Shown here one piece after another: positions 1 to 7,916 of a stretch of DNA of 39,415 nt. A program made the translations under genes and the position numbers. Positions within the stretch are counted from its first letter, which is position 1. Every line of letters begins with the position of its first letter. The stretch spans positions 1 through 39,415 of the forward strand of contig NZ_JNXE01000057.1 in NCBI RefSeq assembly GCF_000716605.1. The letters are read 5' to 3'. Below the pieces are notes generated by a model. That model was not told the DNA's origin and searched no databases. It worked only from the letters and a program-made list of their open reading frames with translations. Source of the stretch: Streptomyces sp. NRRL F-525 (GTDB taxonomy: Bacteria; Actinomycetota; Actinomycetes; Streptomycetales; Streptomycetaceae).

Positions 1-45
1 ACACCTAAGCCTTCGTCGGCAGCGTCAGATGTGTATAAGAGACAG
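1..45 (+). other. Illumina Nextera adapter with i5 index (not genomic)
   Basis: Bases 1-4 (acac) match the end of the P5 oligo, bases 5-12 (CTAAGCCT) match an i5 index that I recognise as S508/N508, bases 13-26 match the Nextera read-1 adapter, and bases 27-45 are the 19-bp Tn5 mosaic end. Translated on the minus strand this gives the familiar artefact peptide SYTHLTLPTKA, and the apparent stop codon (positions 7-5) lies in the index. Genomic sequence therefore starts at about base 46. Confidence 0.97.
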
Positions 46-1735
46 GGACAACGGGGGTGAGGGGTGCGGGGGTTGAGGCGTTGGAGAGGGGTGGTGTGGG
101 GGGAGCGAGGGGCACCGGGGTTGCAGCAGGGGGTGCGGAGATGCCGGGGGCTGAGGCGTTGGCGCCGAGCGCGGGCGCGGGGGTGCCGGTAGGCGCGGAG
201 GGAGCGGAGGACGCCGGGGCCGTGCCGGAGGGCGCGGAAGCGCTGGCGGCTGAGGCGTCGGCGCCAAACGCGGGCGCAGGGGTCGCGAGGGACGCCGGAG
301 CCGTGCCGGAGGGCCCGGAGGCGCTGGCGGCTGAGGCGTCGGCGATACGTGGTGCGGGGATGCCTGGAGGCACGGTGTCGGCGAACGGCGGCCCAGGAGT
401 GTCAGCAGCCGCGGGAGCGGAGTACGGGGCGGGCGTACCGGGAGGCGCGGTATCCGCAAGAGACGGTGCAGAAGTGCCCGGAGACGCGGGAGCGCCGTAC
501 GGGACCAGCGGGACTGGAGTGCCAGGAGCTGCTGTGTGAGCCTGTGGGGCCACACCGGGAGCAGAAGCGACCGCAGGGTGCTGAACAGGCGGCGCGGGCG
601 CCCAGGGCCCCGGCTCGCCGTACGGCGGGGTGCTGTAGGGGTCGGGGTCGTGCAGGGGCTTGGGCCGATCGGCGCGCGGGAGGACCTCACTGGGAGTCGT
701 CGGGGGTACGGGGCCGGAGGCTTCCGGTCCGAAATCAGCGCCGACGCCCACAGACGCGATCCCGGTCGGGGAGACCGACCCGGGGTGATCCACCTCGGAA
801 GGTCCCGGCCCGAACTCAGCGCCAACGCCCACAGACGCGATCCCGGTCGGGGAGACCGACCCGGGGTGATCCACCTCGGAAACACCGTCGGCGTCTACGG
901 CCACGCCGCCGGCCGGGAAACCCGGCACGGGGTGGCTCAACTCGAAGTCACCGTCGGCCTCTACGACCGCCCCGTCAGCCCGGGCCCCCGAGACCGAATG
1001 ACCCGGCTGGACACCAACGCCCTCTGCCGCAAGCCCAGTTGAAGACTCGATCACGGGCCGGTCCAACACTGAGTCACCGCCCTCGCCCACGACCACACCG
1101 CCGTCCGGAGAACCCGACACAGGGCGACTCAACTCGAAGTCGGCGTCAACACCCGCAGCCACACCGCCAGTCGGGACCTCCGGAACACCACGCCCCGAGT
1201 CAAACCCACCGCCAGCGCCTACCACCGCACCAGCAGCCGAAGGCCCCGCGACGGGACGCCCCAACTCGAAATCGCCGTCAACGTCCGCACCCGCACCGCC
1301 AGTTGGAGCCCCACCCCCAGGCCGACCCAACTCGACGTCACCGCCGACGTCCTCAGCCGCACCCCGGGCCAGGCCCCCCGACACAGGCCGCTCCAGCTCG
1401 AAGTCACCCCCACCGGAAGCCACTTCACCGCTCAGCCCCTCAGCAGGTGCCCCCAACTCGAAGTCCCCATCGCCGGCTCCCCGCAACACACTCGGCGGCC
1501 GCAACGCAAAGTCCCCGTCGGCATCCCCGACATGCCCGGCACCCTCGGTATCCGCACGGGCATCCCCGTCGACGCCAACCCCACGGACACGGACCCCGGT
1601 ATCACCCAAAGCCCCCGGTGCCGCACCCTGCGCCTCAGCCATACCCGGTACCGGAACAACCGGCACCGCAGGGCCCCGCCCCCGAGCCCACCACTTCGTC
1701 CTCGCAGGGCCCCGCTCCGGCGTCCCCTCGTCCAT
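46..1735 (-). CDS. Disordered N-terminal part of a probable HtrA-like membrane serine protease (cut by contig end)
   Basis: About 563 genuine residues are visible, beginning MDEGTPERGPARTKWW and rich in Gly, Ala, Pro, Ser and Val. A unit built around DGDFEL-x-RPV recurs many times from about residue 70, then the protein becomes Pro/Ala/Thr-rich. No transmembrane or catalytic domain is reached before the contig ends, and the last 12 or so apparent residues are adapter. The assignment rests on position: the gene follows an ECF sigma/anti-sigma pair in the same direction, where actinobacteria carry a trypsin-like (HtrA) protease with a long low-complexity cytoplasmic tail followed by tatB. The start ATG at 1735 lies 83 bp after the anti-sigma stop. 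The protease identity is an inference. The tail itself is unusually long and repetitive, so short-read assembly errors are possible here. Confidence 0.55.
735..881 (-). repeat. Near-identical tandem repeat, 81-bp period, inside the htrA-like tail
   Basis: Two 66-bp copies (735-800 and 816-881) are nearly identical and spaced 81 bp apart. This gives a 27-residue protein repeat containing SEVDHPGSVSPTGIASVG. It is the most recent of the many degenerate DGDFEL-type units in this gene. Because the period is a multiple of three, copy number can change without breaking the frame. Confidence 0.85.
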
Positions 1736-1818
1736 GGTTCCCGTCCCCCCACAACTGCCCGCGCCACCCCGTACTCCCCGGATTCAACCAGGTTCGCGGG
1801 CTGTGGCGCAGAGGCCGG

Positions 1819-2805
1819 TCAGTGGAGCGGGTGGGCTGGGAACGAGGGGGTGGAAGAGGGAGACGAGGTGGCGTCGGGGGCCGGTGCTCGGAGCAGGCCC
1901 GGGGCCATGACCTCGGGGGCCGTGGACCACGACGTGAGGGCGACCGGCGGGGTCGCGTTGAGCGGGCGTATGAGGGGGGACATGACCGCCGCTCCGGCCA
2001 TCACCGGCGCGGTCAACGTGTGCAGGACCTCGTCACCCTGGACCGCCGAGGGCGACGGCACTCCGGGGAGCAGCGGGGCGGAGACCGAGGTCGGGACCGC
2101 CGTGTCGCCGAGCATCGAGCGCTGGCTCGTGCCCTGGGCCAGCAGGGGGCCGACCCCGCGGCGGCGCCCGGCGTCGGTGGTCGCCGCGCCCGTGCCCTGC
2201 GTACGCGCCGGAGTCACACCCGTACCGCCCCGCGCTTCCGCGGCCGTGTCGCCCGGCGCGACCGTGGCCACCCCGCCCAGCGCGATCGCGGCCAGCGAGA
2301 CCGCCCCGGCGGCGACGAACGCGAACCGCATCCCGCGCGAGGCGGAGCGGTCGGTGTCGTGTCGGCTGACGTCATGGATACGGAAGCCTTCGCGGGCGGC
2401 GGACCGGGACGGCGACGAAGGGGTCAGGGCCGTAGCGGCATGCGGGCCCGCGGGGACGTAGCCGAACTCGAACGCGTCGAGCGGGCCGTCTCTTTTGACG
2501 CCGAAGACGCCGATCCCGGCGGCGAACAGTCCCCCGCCGGGCGGCTCCTCGCCGTCCGTGTCACCGCCACCCCCGGGAAGCCCCTGCAGTCGGGCCAGGA
2601 AGCTCTCGGAGGGGGGCGGTGGGGCCATTTCCGCGAACACGTTCTTCAGTCGGCGCTGCGCGTCGGCCTCGGCCTTGCACTTCGTACAGGTGGCCAGGTG
2701 CGCCAGTACGCGCTCGCGCGACTCATGACCGAGCTCCCCGTCCACCAGGGCGGAAAGTCGGTCTCCCAGATGCTGCTCCGCAGGCGTAGGACGTGATCCA
2801 CTCAC
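1819..2805 (-). CDS. rseA: Membrane anti-sigma factor with zinc-finger (ZAS) domain, RseA-like
   Basis: A 328-residue protein that should hold the sigma factor encoded just upstream inactive at the membrane. The N-terminal anti-sigma domain has the zinc motif H36-x3-C40-x2-C43 (HLATCTKC). A single transmembrane helix spans about 159-181, so the zinc domain is cytoplasmic and the Ala/Pro/Ser-rich C-terminal part is outside. The GTG start at 2805 is chosen because it overlaps the sigma factor stop by 4 bp (GTGA), a standard translational coupling for sigma/anti-sigma pairs. The downstream HtrA-like gene suggests that signalling involves envelope proteolysis, as in M. tuberculosis sigE-rseA-htrA. 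The symbol is given by analogy with that locus. Confidence 0.85.
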   Translation of the reverse strand: MSGSRPTPAEQHLGDRLSALVDGELGHESRERVLAHLATCTKCKAEADAQRRLKNVFAEMAPPPPSESFLARLQGLPGGGGDTDGEEPPGGGLFAAGIGVFGVKRDGPLDAFEFGYVPAGPHAATALTPSSPSRSAAREGFRIHDVSRHDTDRSASRGMRFAFVAAGAVSLAAIALGGVATVAPGDTAAEARGGTGVTPARTQGTGAATTDAGRRRGVGPLLAQGTSQRSMLGDTAVPTSVSAPLLPGVPSPSAVQGDEVLHTLTAPVMAGAAVMSPLIRPLNATPPVALTSWSTAPEVMAPGLLRAPAPDATSSPSSTPSFPAHPLH

Positions 2806-3575
2806 GCGGTCGCGCCCCCTCCCCCCAGCGCGGGCACACGCGCCACGAAGGAACGGCGCTCGGCCCGTGCTTCCGGCGAGCGGTGCGCGAGGGCCTTGCG
2901 GAGCTGGGAGCGGCCGCGGTGGATCCGGGAACGGACCGTACCGAGCTTGACGCCCAGGGTCGCGGCGATCTCCTCGTACGAGAGACCCTCGATGTCGCAC
3001 AGGACGACCGCCGCCCGGAACTCCGGGGCGAGGGTGTCCAGGGCCTGCTGGACGTCGGCGTCGAAGTGCGCGTCGTTGAAGACCTGCTGGGGTGACGGCT
3101 CGCGGCTGGGCAGTCGCTCGGCCGCGTCCTCCCCCAGCGCGTCGAAACGGATGCGCTGCTTGCGGCGGACCATGTCCAGGAAGAGGTTGGTGGTGATGCG
3201 GTGCAGCCAGCCCTCGAAGGTGCCGGGCGTGTAGGTCGACAGCGAACGGAACACCCGGACGAAGACCTCTTGCGTCAGGTCCTCGGCGTCGTGCTGGTTC
3301 CCCGTCAGGCGGTACGCGAGCCGGTACACACGGCCGCTGTGGGTGCTGACGATCTCCTCCCAGGTGGGCGGAGTCCACGCCTGCCCGTCCGCGTCGGTGG
3401 AGAAGGTCGCGGTCTGGGCATGGTCAGCGGCGTGGCTGTGGTCAGCAGCGGTGTCGTTCACGGATTTCGGCCTGCCCGCCGATCCGAGAAAGCGCCGGAG
3501 CACTCCTCCCCGATCCACAGGTACAGCCGCACCTCCCCTGTCGGCTCTGGTGGTGTCCAGTGGAGCCCCTACCAT
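2802..3575 (-). CDS. sigE: ECF RNA polymerase sigma factor, M. tuberculosis SigE-like
   Basis: A 257-residue ECF sigma factor. Region 2 (about 72-140) includes [20 protein letters not shown] and the promoter-melting segment ending in DMVRRKQR. Region 4 (about 174-226) carries the helix-turn-helix [20 protein letters not shown]. The N-terminal 70 residues are variable. I chose ATG 3575 because GAGG lies 5 nt upstream and the sequence before it is locally AT-rich, like a promoter or leader. An in-frame ATG near 3707 after a purine-rich stretch is a possible longer start. It is coupled to the anti-sigma gene by a 4-bp overlap. The divergent O-methyltransferase and downstream htrA-like gene match the Rv1220c-sigE-rseA-htrA arrangement, so envelope stress is the likely regulon. 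This is distinct from the S. coelicolor gene also named sigE. Confidence 0.88.
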   Translation of the reverse strand: MVGAPLDTTRADRGGAAVPVDRGGVLRRFLGSAGRPKSVNDTAADHSHAADHAQTATFSTDADGQAWTPPTWEEIVSTHSGRVYRLAYRLTGNQHDAEDLTQEVFVRVFRSLSTYTPGTFEGWLHRITTNLFLDMVRRKQRIRFDALGEDAAERLPSREPSPQQVFNDAHFDADVQQALDTLAPEFRAAVVLCDIEGLSYEEIAATLGVKLGTVRSRIHRGRSQLRKALAHRSPEARAERRSFVARVPALGGGGATA

Positions 3576-3839
3576 AGCCACCTCGCCCGTTAGCTCCGGA
3601 TAAGCGGTTTTACGAGAATTTGATACACGCTCATACCGACCTGGCGGTGGTGCGGGCCGATGTTCGTGACCTTGCTCGACGTCCAGCTCGACGACCTGAT
3701 CCATCGTCATCCCCCGCCCTTCCCTCCGGTCGCGTCCCCGAGTGCATTCCTCCCTCTCTAAACGCCCGGTCCCATCAGCAGGTTCCCGGCACCAACGGAT
3801 ACAGTCACGCCCAGGCAACCACGGGGACAGGAGAGGGTC

Positions 3840-4472
3840 ATTACCGGCAACCGGCAGACGAGCTGGGCGTTCGCCGACGCCTATGTCGCCGAGGACGAAG
3901 CACTGCGCTGGGCCCGTGACCGGGCCCGCGAGGCAGGGCTGCGCTCGGTGTCGCCCGGCACGGGCGCCGCGCTGCGGATGCTCGCCGCCACCGTGGACGC
4001 GAAAGCGGTGGCCGAGATCGGAACCGGGACGGGCGTCTCCGGAATGCATCTTCTGTACGGCATGCGGCCGGACGGGGTACTGACCACCGTCGACCCGGAG
4101 CCGGACCACCAGCAGTTCGCCCGCCAGGCCTTCCGCGCGTGCGGCTTCGCCAGCAACCGGGCCCGCTTCATCCCGGGCCGCGCCCTGGACGTGCTGCCCC
4201 GGCTCGCGGACGCGGGCTACGACCTCGTGTTCTGCGACGGTGACCGGCTGGAGTTCCTGGACTATCTCGCTGAATCGTTGCGCCTGCTGCGTCCGGGTGG
4301 CCTCGTGGTCTTCGAAGGCGTCTTCGCCAACGGCCGCACCGTCGACTCGGGCCCCCAGCCCACCGAAGTCCTCCGCCTGCGCGAGCTGCTACGCGCCGTG
4401 CGCGAGAGCCCGGAGCTGGTGCCGTCGCTGCTCCCGGTGGGCGACGGCCTGCTCTGCGCCGTCAAGCGCTGA
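3840..4472 (+). CDS. SAM-dependent O-methyltransferase, probable ATT start
   Basis: A 210-residue class I methyltransferase of the small O-methyltransferase (caffeoyl-CoA OMT-like) family. Motif I is [11 protein letters not shown] (about 58-68), the acidic residue binding the SAM ribose is in VDPEP (84-88), and FCDGD (131-135) supplies the metal-site aspartates. The coding frame clearly extends upstream of GTG 3948 into N-R-Q-T-S-W-A-F, but between the in-frame stop at 3759 and 3948 no ATG, GTG or TTG precedes that conserved N-terminus. The only sensible initiator is ATT 3840, which has GGAGAGG at 3830-3836. It is divergent from the sigma gene, as is Rv1220c in M. tuberculosis. The substrate is unknown. 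Confidence 0.85.
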   Translation: MTGNRQTSWAFADAYVAEDEALRWARDRAREAGLRSVSPGTGAALRMLAATVDAKAVAEIGTGTGVSGMHLLYGMRPDGVLTTVDPEPDHQQFARQAFRACGFASNRARFIPGRALDVLPRLADAGYDLVFCDGDRLEFLDYLAESLRLLRPGGLVVFEGVFANGRTVDSGPQPTEVLRLRELLRAVRESPELVPSLLPVGDGLLCAVKR

Positions 4473-4500
4473 CCCCGTAGGCACCGCCCGGGAAAGCAGC

Positions 4501-4530
4501 TGCCCCGGCACCGTCTCGGGTGCCGGGGCA
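4501..4530. terminator. Perfect 12-bp hairpin between convergent genes
   Basis: Arms TGCCCCGGCACC (4501-4512) and GGTGCCGGGGCA (4519-4530) enclose a 6-nt loop. The hairpin lies 28 bp after the methyltransferase stop and 31 bp before the end of the DUF3117 gene, so it can terminate both. There is no T-tract. Confidence 0.75.
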
Positions 4531-4560
4531 ACTGAAGGGGTATGGTCGCGTTCCGCCGCG

Positions 4561-4728
4561 TCAGCCGACGACCTTCTTGAGGGCGTCGCCCAGCGCGTCG
4601 GCCTCGTCAGGGGTCAGCTCGACGACGAGCCGCCCGCCGCCTTCGAGCGGAACGCGCATGACGATGCCCCGCCCCTCCTTGGTCACCTCGAGCGGGCCAT
4701 CGCCCGTCCGCGGCTTCATGGCCGCCAT
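4561..4728 (-). CDS. DUF3117 family protein (55 aa)
   Basis: A 55-residue protein beginning MAAMKPRTGDGPLEV and ending in LGDALKKVVG. I recognise it as the actinobacterial DUF3117 family, whose function is unknown. ATG 4728 has AAGGGG about 7 nt upstream. It sits beside tag, as Rv1211 does next to tagA in M. tuberculosis. There is no membrane segment or cysteine, and the small mixed alpha/beta composition with a central GGGRLVVEL strand suggests a compact soluble domain. I give no function. Confidence 0.85.
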   Translation of the reverse strand: MAAMKPRTGDGPLEVTKEGRGIVMRVPLEGGGRLVVELTPDEADALGDALKKVVG

Positions 4729-5103
4729 GCTCGTTCCCCTTCCTGAAACCAGCTCATCGTCGCCGACGGCCCCATGGAGGGCACGCGCGGCCCCTAATGA
4801 GACACGCGTCACCGGCATCGAACACATTGCTTCCAAGCCATTATCCCGCATCTCAGGACCCGATGACCAACATCAGTCGGCATCGCTTGGGCAACGCGCG
4901 CGAGCAAAACCACTCAATTCGCCGATGTGACTGCGATACTTCGCCGCCGCGCGGACCCCGGCCGACCCGATCCTGCCCAGAATTCTTTGACGCAGGTCAC
5001 ACGTCCGGTCCGGGTCGTGGACGGTGATCTCCGCCATGCTGTCCTACGGACGTACGGCGTACCGACCGGTACGCCGGAGCCGCGACACCCGAGGGGATAC
5101 GCC
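4729..5103. other. Divergent intergenic region, no gene seen
   Basis: This 375-bp stretch separates the start of the DUF3117 gene (minus) from the crotonase gene (plus). It has lower GC than its surroundings around 4820-4930 and must hold two divergent promoters, but I cannot place a convincing -35/-10 pair. A TTGACG at 4987-4992 lacks a good -10. The crotonase ribosome binding site GAGGGG is at 5091-5096. Confidence 0.6.
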
Positions 5104-5907
5104 ATGGCCGACACCGTGCTCTACGAGGTGACCGACGGACTCGCGACGATCACGCTGAACCGCCCCGAGGCGATGAACGCGCTGAACATCGCGACCAAGG
5201 TCGCCCTCCGGGAGGCGGTCCAGTCCGCGGCGGCCGACGACGCCGTACGGGCCGTACTGCTGACGGCGACCGGGGAGCGGGCGTTCTGCGTGGGCCAGGA
5301 CCTGAAGGAGCACATCACGCTGCTGGCCTCCGACCGGGAGGCCGGGACCGGGGCCACGATGACCACGGTGAAGGAGCACTACAACCCCATCGTGCGGGCG
5401 CTGGCCGGGATGGCCAAGCCCGTCGTCGCCGGGGTCAACGGGGTCGCCGCGGGCGCCGGTTTCGGGCTCGCGCTGGCCGCGGACTACCGGGTCGTGGCGG
5501 ACACGGCCGGCTTCAACACGTCCTTCGCGGGGGTCGCCCTGACCGCGGACTCCGGCATCTCCTGGACGCTGCCGCGGGTCGTTGGTCCCGGGCGCGCTTC
5601 CGACCTGCTGCTGTTCCCGCGGACGATCAAGGCGCAGGACGCGTACGACCTCGGGATCGCCAACCGGCTCGTCCCTGTTGGCGAGCTGCACGCCGAGGCG
5701 GAGAAGGTCGCCCGGCAGCTGGCGGACGGGCCGACGGTGGCTTACGCGGCGCTGAAGGAGGCCGTTGCCTTCGGGCTGACGCACACCCTTGAGGAGACGC
5801 TGGAGAAAGAAGACGAACTGCAATCTTGGGCGGGCGCGTCGGAGGATCACGCGATCGCTGTGCAGGCCTTCGTCAACAAGGAGAAGCCGAAGTACCTGGG
5901 GCGCTGA
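5104..5907 (+). CDS. Crotonase-family enoyl-CoA isomerase/hydratase, PaaG-like
   Basis: A 267-residue crotonase-fold enzyme acting on acyl-CoA thioesters in the cytoplasm. The two oxyanion-hole segments are FCVGQDL (61-67) and NGVAAGAGFGLALAADYR (112-129). The two glutamates that hydrate enoyl-CoA in classical hydratases (in GGGCE and QPEI) are absent: the equivalent places read GAGFG and TSFAG. D149 in LTADSG aligns with the catalytic Asp of PaaG-type isomerases, so isomerisation is more likely than hydration. ATG 5104 follows GAGGGG by 7 nt. It stands alone, facing tag across a repeat. Many databases would simply call it enoyl-CoA hydratase. Confidence 0.85.
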   Translation: MADTVLYEVTDGLATITLNRPEAMNALNIATKVALREAVQSAAADDAVRAVLLTATGERAFCVGQDLKEHITLLASDREAGTGATMTTVKEHYNPIVRALAGMAKPVVAGVNGVAAGAGFGLALAADYRVVADTAGFNTSFAGVALTADSGISWTLPRVVGPGRASDLLLFPRTIKAQDAYDLGIANRLVPVGELHAEAEKVARQLADGPTVAYAALKEAVAFGLTHTLEETLEKEDELQSWAGASEDHAIAVQAFVNKEKPKYLGR

Positions 5908-5931
5908 GTTCTCAAAGTGCGGGCCCGGTGA

Positions 5932-5985
5932 GGGCTGGTCGCGCTCACGCGGCGGAGCCGCAAATCGACACAGCCCCGCGCCCCT
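5932..5985. repeat. Dispersed hairpin repeat, long form
   Basis: The element begins GGGCTGGTCGCGC and ends CGCGCCCCT, with an internal segment containing CGGCGGAGCCGC and CAGCCCC. The ends match the shorter copies at 11848-11876 and 15480-15508. It lies between convergent crotonase and tag genes. Its last base is the first plus-strand base of the TTA that encodes the tag stop codon. I recognise the sequence as resembling a common Streptomyces intergenic repeat, from memory. Confidence 0.7.
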
Positions 5986-5995
5986 TAAGGGGCGC
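5978..5995. terminator. 18-bp perfect palindrome at the end of tag
   Basis: GCGCCCCTTAAGGGGCGC is fully self-complementary and straddles the tag stop codon (TAA on the minus strand, 5987-5985). It can act as a hairpin only with a strained loop, so a terminator role is possible but unproven. Confidence 0.4.
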
Positions 5996-6566
5996 TTCTC
6001 GCCGCGCAGGTTTTCAGGTGGTCGTTGACCAACCCACACGCCTGCATCAGGGCGTACGCCGTCGTGGGCCCCACGAACTTCAAGCCCCGCTTCTTCAGGG
6101 CCTTCGACAGGGCTGTCGACTCCGCCGTCACCGCCGAGACGTCCCCGAGAGTCTTCGGGGCCGGGCCCGGCTTCGGGGCGTGGGACCAGATGAAGTCGTC
6201 CAGCTCGCCCGGCGCCCAGTCGACCAGCACGCGCGCGTTGGCGATCGTCGCGTCGACCTTGAGGCGGTTGCGGATGATGCCGGTGTCGGCGAGGAGGCGT
6301 TCGCGGTCGGTGTCCGTGAAGGTCGCCACCTCCGCGATCTTGAAGCCCGCGAACGCCGCCCGGAAGCCCTCGCGGCGGCGCAGGATCGTGATCCAGGAGA
6401 GGCCGGACTGGAAGGCCTCCAGGCTGAGGCGCTCGTAGAGGGCGTCGTCGCCGTGGACCGGGCGGCCCCACTCCTCGTCGTGGTACGCGACGTAGTCCTC
6501 CGTGGAGAGTGCCCAGGGGCAGCGCAGCGCGCCGTCCGGACCGGCGACGGCCCCGCCCTCGGTCAC
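5985..6566 (-). CDS. tag: DNA-3-methyladenine glycosylase I
   Basis: A 193-residue base-excision repair enzyme that removes 3-methyladenine from alkylated DNA. The zinc site typical of Tag is present: C16 (RCPWA), H29 (YHDEEWG), H183 and C187 (NDHLKTC). The signature FQSGLSWITIL follows in the helix-hairpin-helix fold, and PTTAYALMQACG is near the end. GTG 6566 is chosen because it overlaps the stop of the upstream DivIVA-like gene by 4 bp (GTGA). The last residues and the TAA stop lie in a dispersed repeat/palindrome, so the C-terminus may differ between strains. tagA has the same neighbours in M. tuberculosis. Confidence 0.93.
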   Translation of the reverse strand: MTEGGAVAGPDGALRCPWALSTEDYVAYHDEEWGRPVHGDDALYERLSLEAFQSGLSWITILRRREGFRAAFAGFKIAEVATFTDTDRERLLADTGIIRNRLKVDATIANARVLVDWAPGELDDFIWSHAPKPGPAPKTLGDVSAVTAESTALSKALKKRGLKFVGPTTAYALMQACGLVNDHLKTCAARSAP

Positions 6567-6913
6567 TGCTGGTCGCCTTCGACCGGCTTCTGCATGGAGA
6601 CGTGGGCGCTGGCCTGCGCGCCCGCGAGCGCGTGCTCCAGGTCGGCGATCCGGGCGTCGCGCTCGGCCAGTTCGGCGGCGATGCGGCCCAGCGCGTCGTC
6701 CACCTCGGCCATGCGGTAGCCCCGCGCGGCGAGCGGGAAGCGGAGGGTCTCGATGTCGGCGTGGTTCACCGGCCGGTCCGGGGGCAGCGGGTCGTCGAGG
6801 CGCTCGGGCGTGGCGTCGGGCAGTGGGGCGCTCTCGCCGCCGCCGATCACCGAGAGGGTCACGGCGCCGACCACGACGGCGAGCCCGACGACCAGGAACA
6901 GGAACATGAACAT
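6563..6913 (-). CDS. Membrane protein with DivIVA-like motif
   Basis: A 116-residue protein with one N-terminal transmembrane helix (about 2-23, MFMFLFLVVGLAVVVGAVTL), a short Pro-rich linker, and then a DivIVA-type segment FPLAARGYRMAEVDDALGRI followed by a heptad-rich coiled coil AELAERDARIADLEHAL. DivIVA-domain proteins bind curved membranes and recruit polar growth machinery. This short, anchored version is a different type from full DivIVA, and its partner is unknown. ATG 6913 has GGAG 9 nt upstream. ATG 6907 is also possible. It is coupled to tag by a 4-bp overlap, and Rv1209 occupies the same place in M. tuberculosis. Confidence 0.75.
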   Translation of the reverse strand: MFMFLFLVVGLAVVVGAVTLSVIGGGESAPLPDATPERLDDPLPPDRPVNHADIETLRFPLAARGYRMAEVDDALGRIAAELAERDARIADLEHALAGAQASAHVSMQKPVEGDQQ

Positions 6914-7048
6914 CTCTGAGGTCTCCACGGGCGTCGATGTCGGACGTGCCGAAGCCGAATGTGTCAGGGTCCGATCGTGCCATGCGACGCTGACAGTTAG
7001 GGTCACAGGCGGCTGAAGACCGGTACGTACTAGGAGAGGTCACAGGGG

Positions 7049-7909
7049 ATGCTCAGGCTGGGCAGGCGTGAATTCGACACGCACGAGCCGGTGATCATGG
7101 CGATCGTGAACCGGACCCCGGACTCCTTCTACGACCAGGGGGCCACGTTCCGCGACGAGCCCGCCCTCGCGCGCGTGGAGCAGGCGGTGGCCGAGGGCGC
7201 CGCGATCATCGACATCGGCGGGGTCAAGGCCGGACCCGGCGAGGAAGTCACCGCCGAGGAGGAGGCGCGGCGCACGGTCGGCTTCGTGGCCGAGGTGCGG
7301 CGGCGGTTCCCCGACGTGATCATCAGCGTCGACACCTGGCGGCACGAGGTCGGCGAGGCCGTCTGCGAGGTCGGCGCGGATCTCCTGAACGACGCGTGGG
7401 GCGGCGTCGATCCGCGGCTCGCGGAGGTCGCCGCGCGGTACGGGGTCGGGCTGGTCTGCACGCACGCCGGTGGCGCGGAGCCGCGGACCCGGCCGCACCG
7501 GGTGGCCTACGACGACGTCATGGGCGACATCCTGCGCGTGACCCTGGGGCTCGCCGAGCGGGCCGTGGAACTCGGGGTCCCCAGGGAGTCCGTGCTGATC
7601 GATCCCGGGCATGACTTCGGGAAGAACACGCGGCACAGCCTGGAGGCGACTCGGCGGCTCGGGGAGATGGTCTCCACGGGGTGGCCCGTGCTGGTGTCGC
7701 TGTCCAACAAGGACTTCGTGGGCGAGACGCTCGACAAGCCGGTCAAGGAGCGGGTAGTCGGGACGCTCGCGACCACGGCCGTGTCTGCGTGGCTCGGTGC
7801 GCAGGTGTACCGGGTGCACGAAGTCGCGGAGACGCGGCAGGTGTTGGACATGGTGGCGTCGATCGCTGGGCATCGGCCTCCGGCGGTGGGCAGGCGGGGG
7901 CTGGCGTAG
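7049..7909 (+). CDS. folP2: FolP2-type dihydropteroate synthase homologue, probably not a true DHPS
   Basis: A 286-residue TIM-barrel protein of the pterin-binding family. Retained landmarks are TPDSF (23-27), SVDT (93-96), LND (113-115) and DPGHDFGK (185-192). The loops that bind p-aminobenzoate in real DHPS are changed: the usual GGESTRPG is GGVKAGPG (57-64), losing the Ser-Thr-Arg, and the usual S-R-K segment is SNKDF (219-223). NVTPDS is NRTPDS. M. tuberculosis FolP2, from the syntenic locus, is reported to lack DHPS activity, so a folate role should not be assumed. ATG 7049 follows GGAGAGG (7033-7039). It is divergent from the DivIVA-like gene. Confidence 0.85.
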   Translation: MLRLGRREFDTHEPVIMAIVNRTPDSFYDQGATFRDEPALARVEQAVAEGAAIIDIGGVKAGPGEEVTAEEEARRTVGFVAEVRRRFPDVIISVDTWRHEVGEAVCEVGADLLNDAWGGVDPRLAEVAARYGVGLVCTHAGGAEPRTRPHRVAYDDVMGDILRVTLGLAERAVELGVPRESVLIDPGHDFGKNTRHSLEATRRLGEMVSTGWPVLVSLSNKDFVGETLDKPVKERVVGTLATTAVSAWLGAQVYRVHEVAETRQVLDMVASIAGHRPPAVGRRGLA

Positions 7910-7916
7910 GTTTTTT

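Noticed and set aside
735..881. CRISPR or minisatellite array
   Set aside because: Only two near-identical copies with an 81-bp period in frame with a coding repeat. There are no spacers.
349..2796. Long plus-strand open frame (815 codons) opposite the anti-sigma and htrA-like genes
   Set aside because: Arg/Pro-rich translation typical of an antisense frame in GC-rich DNA. The opposite strand carries recognisable domains and correct overlaps.
3576..3707. Longer sigma factor starting at ATG near 3707
   Set aside because: The extra 44 residues are not typical, the stretch includes an AT-rich promoter-like part, and ATG 3575 has a good ribosome binding site. It cannot be fully excluded.
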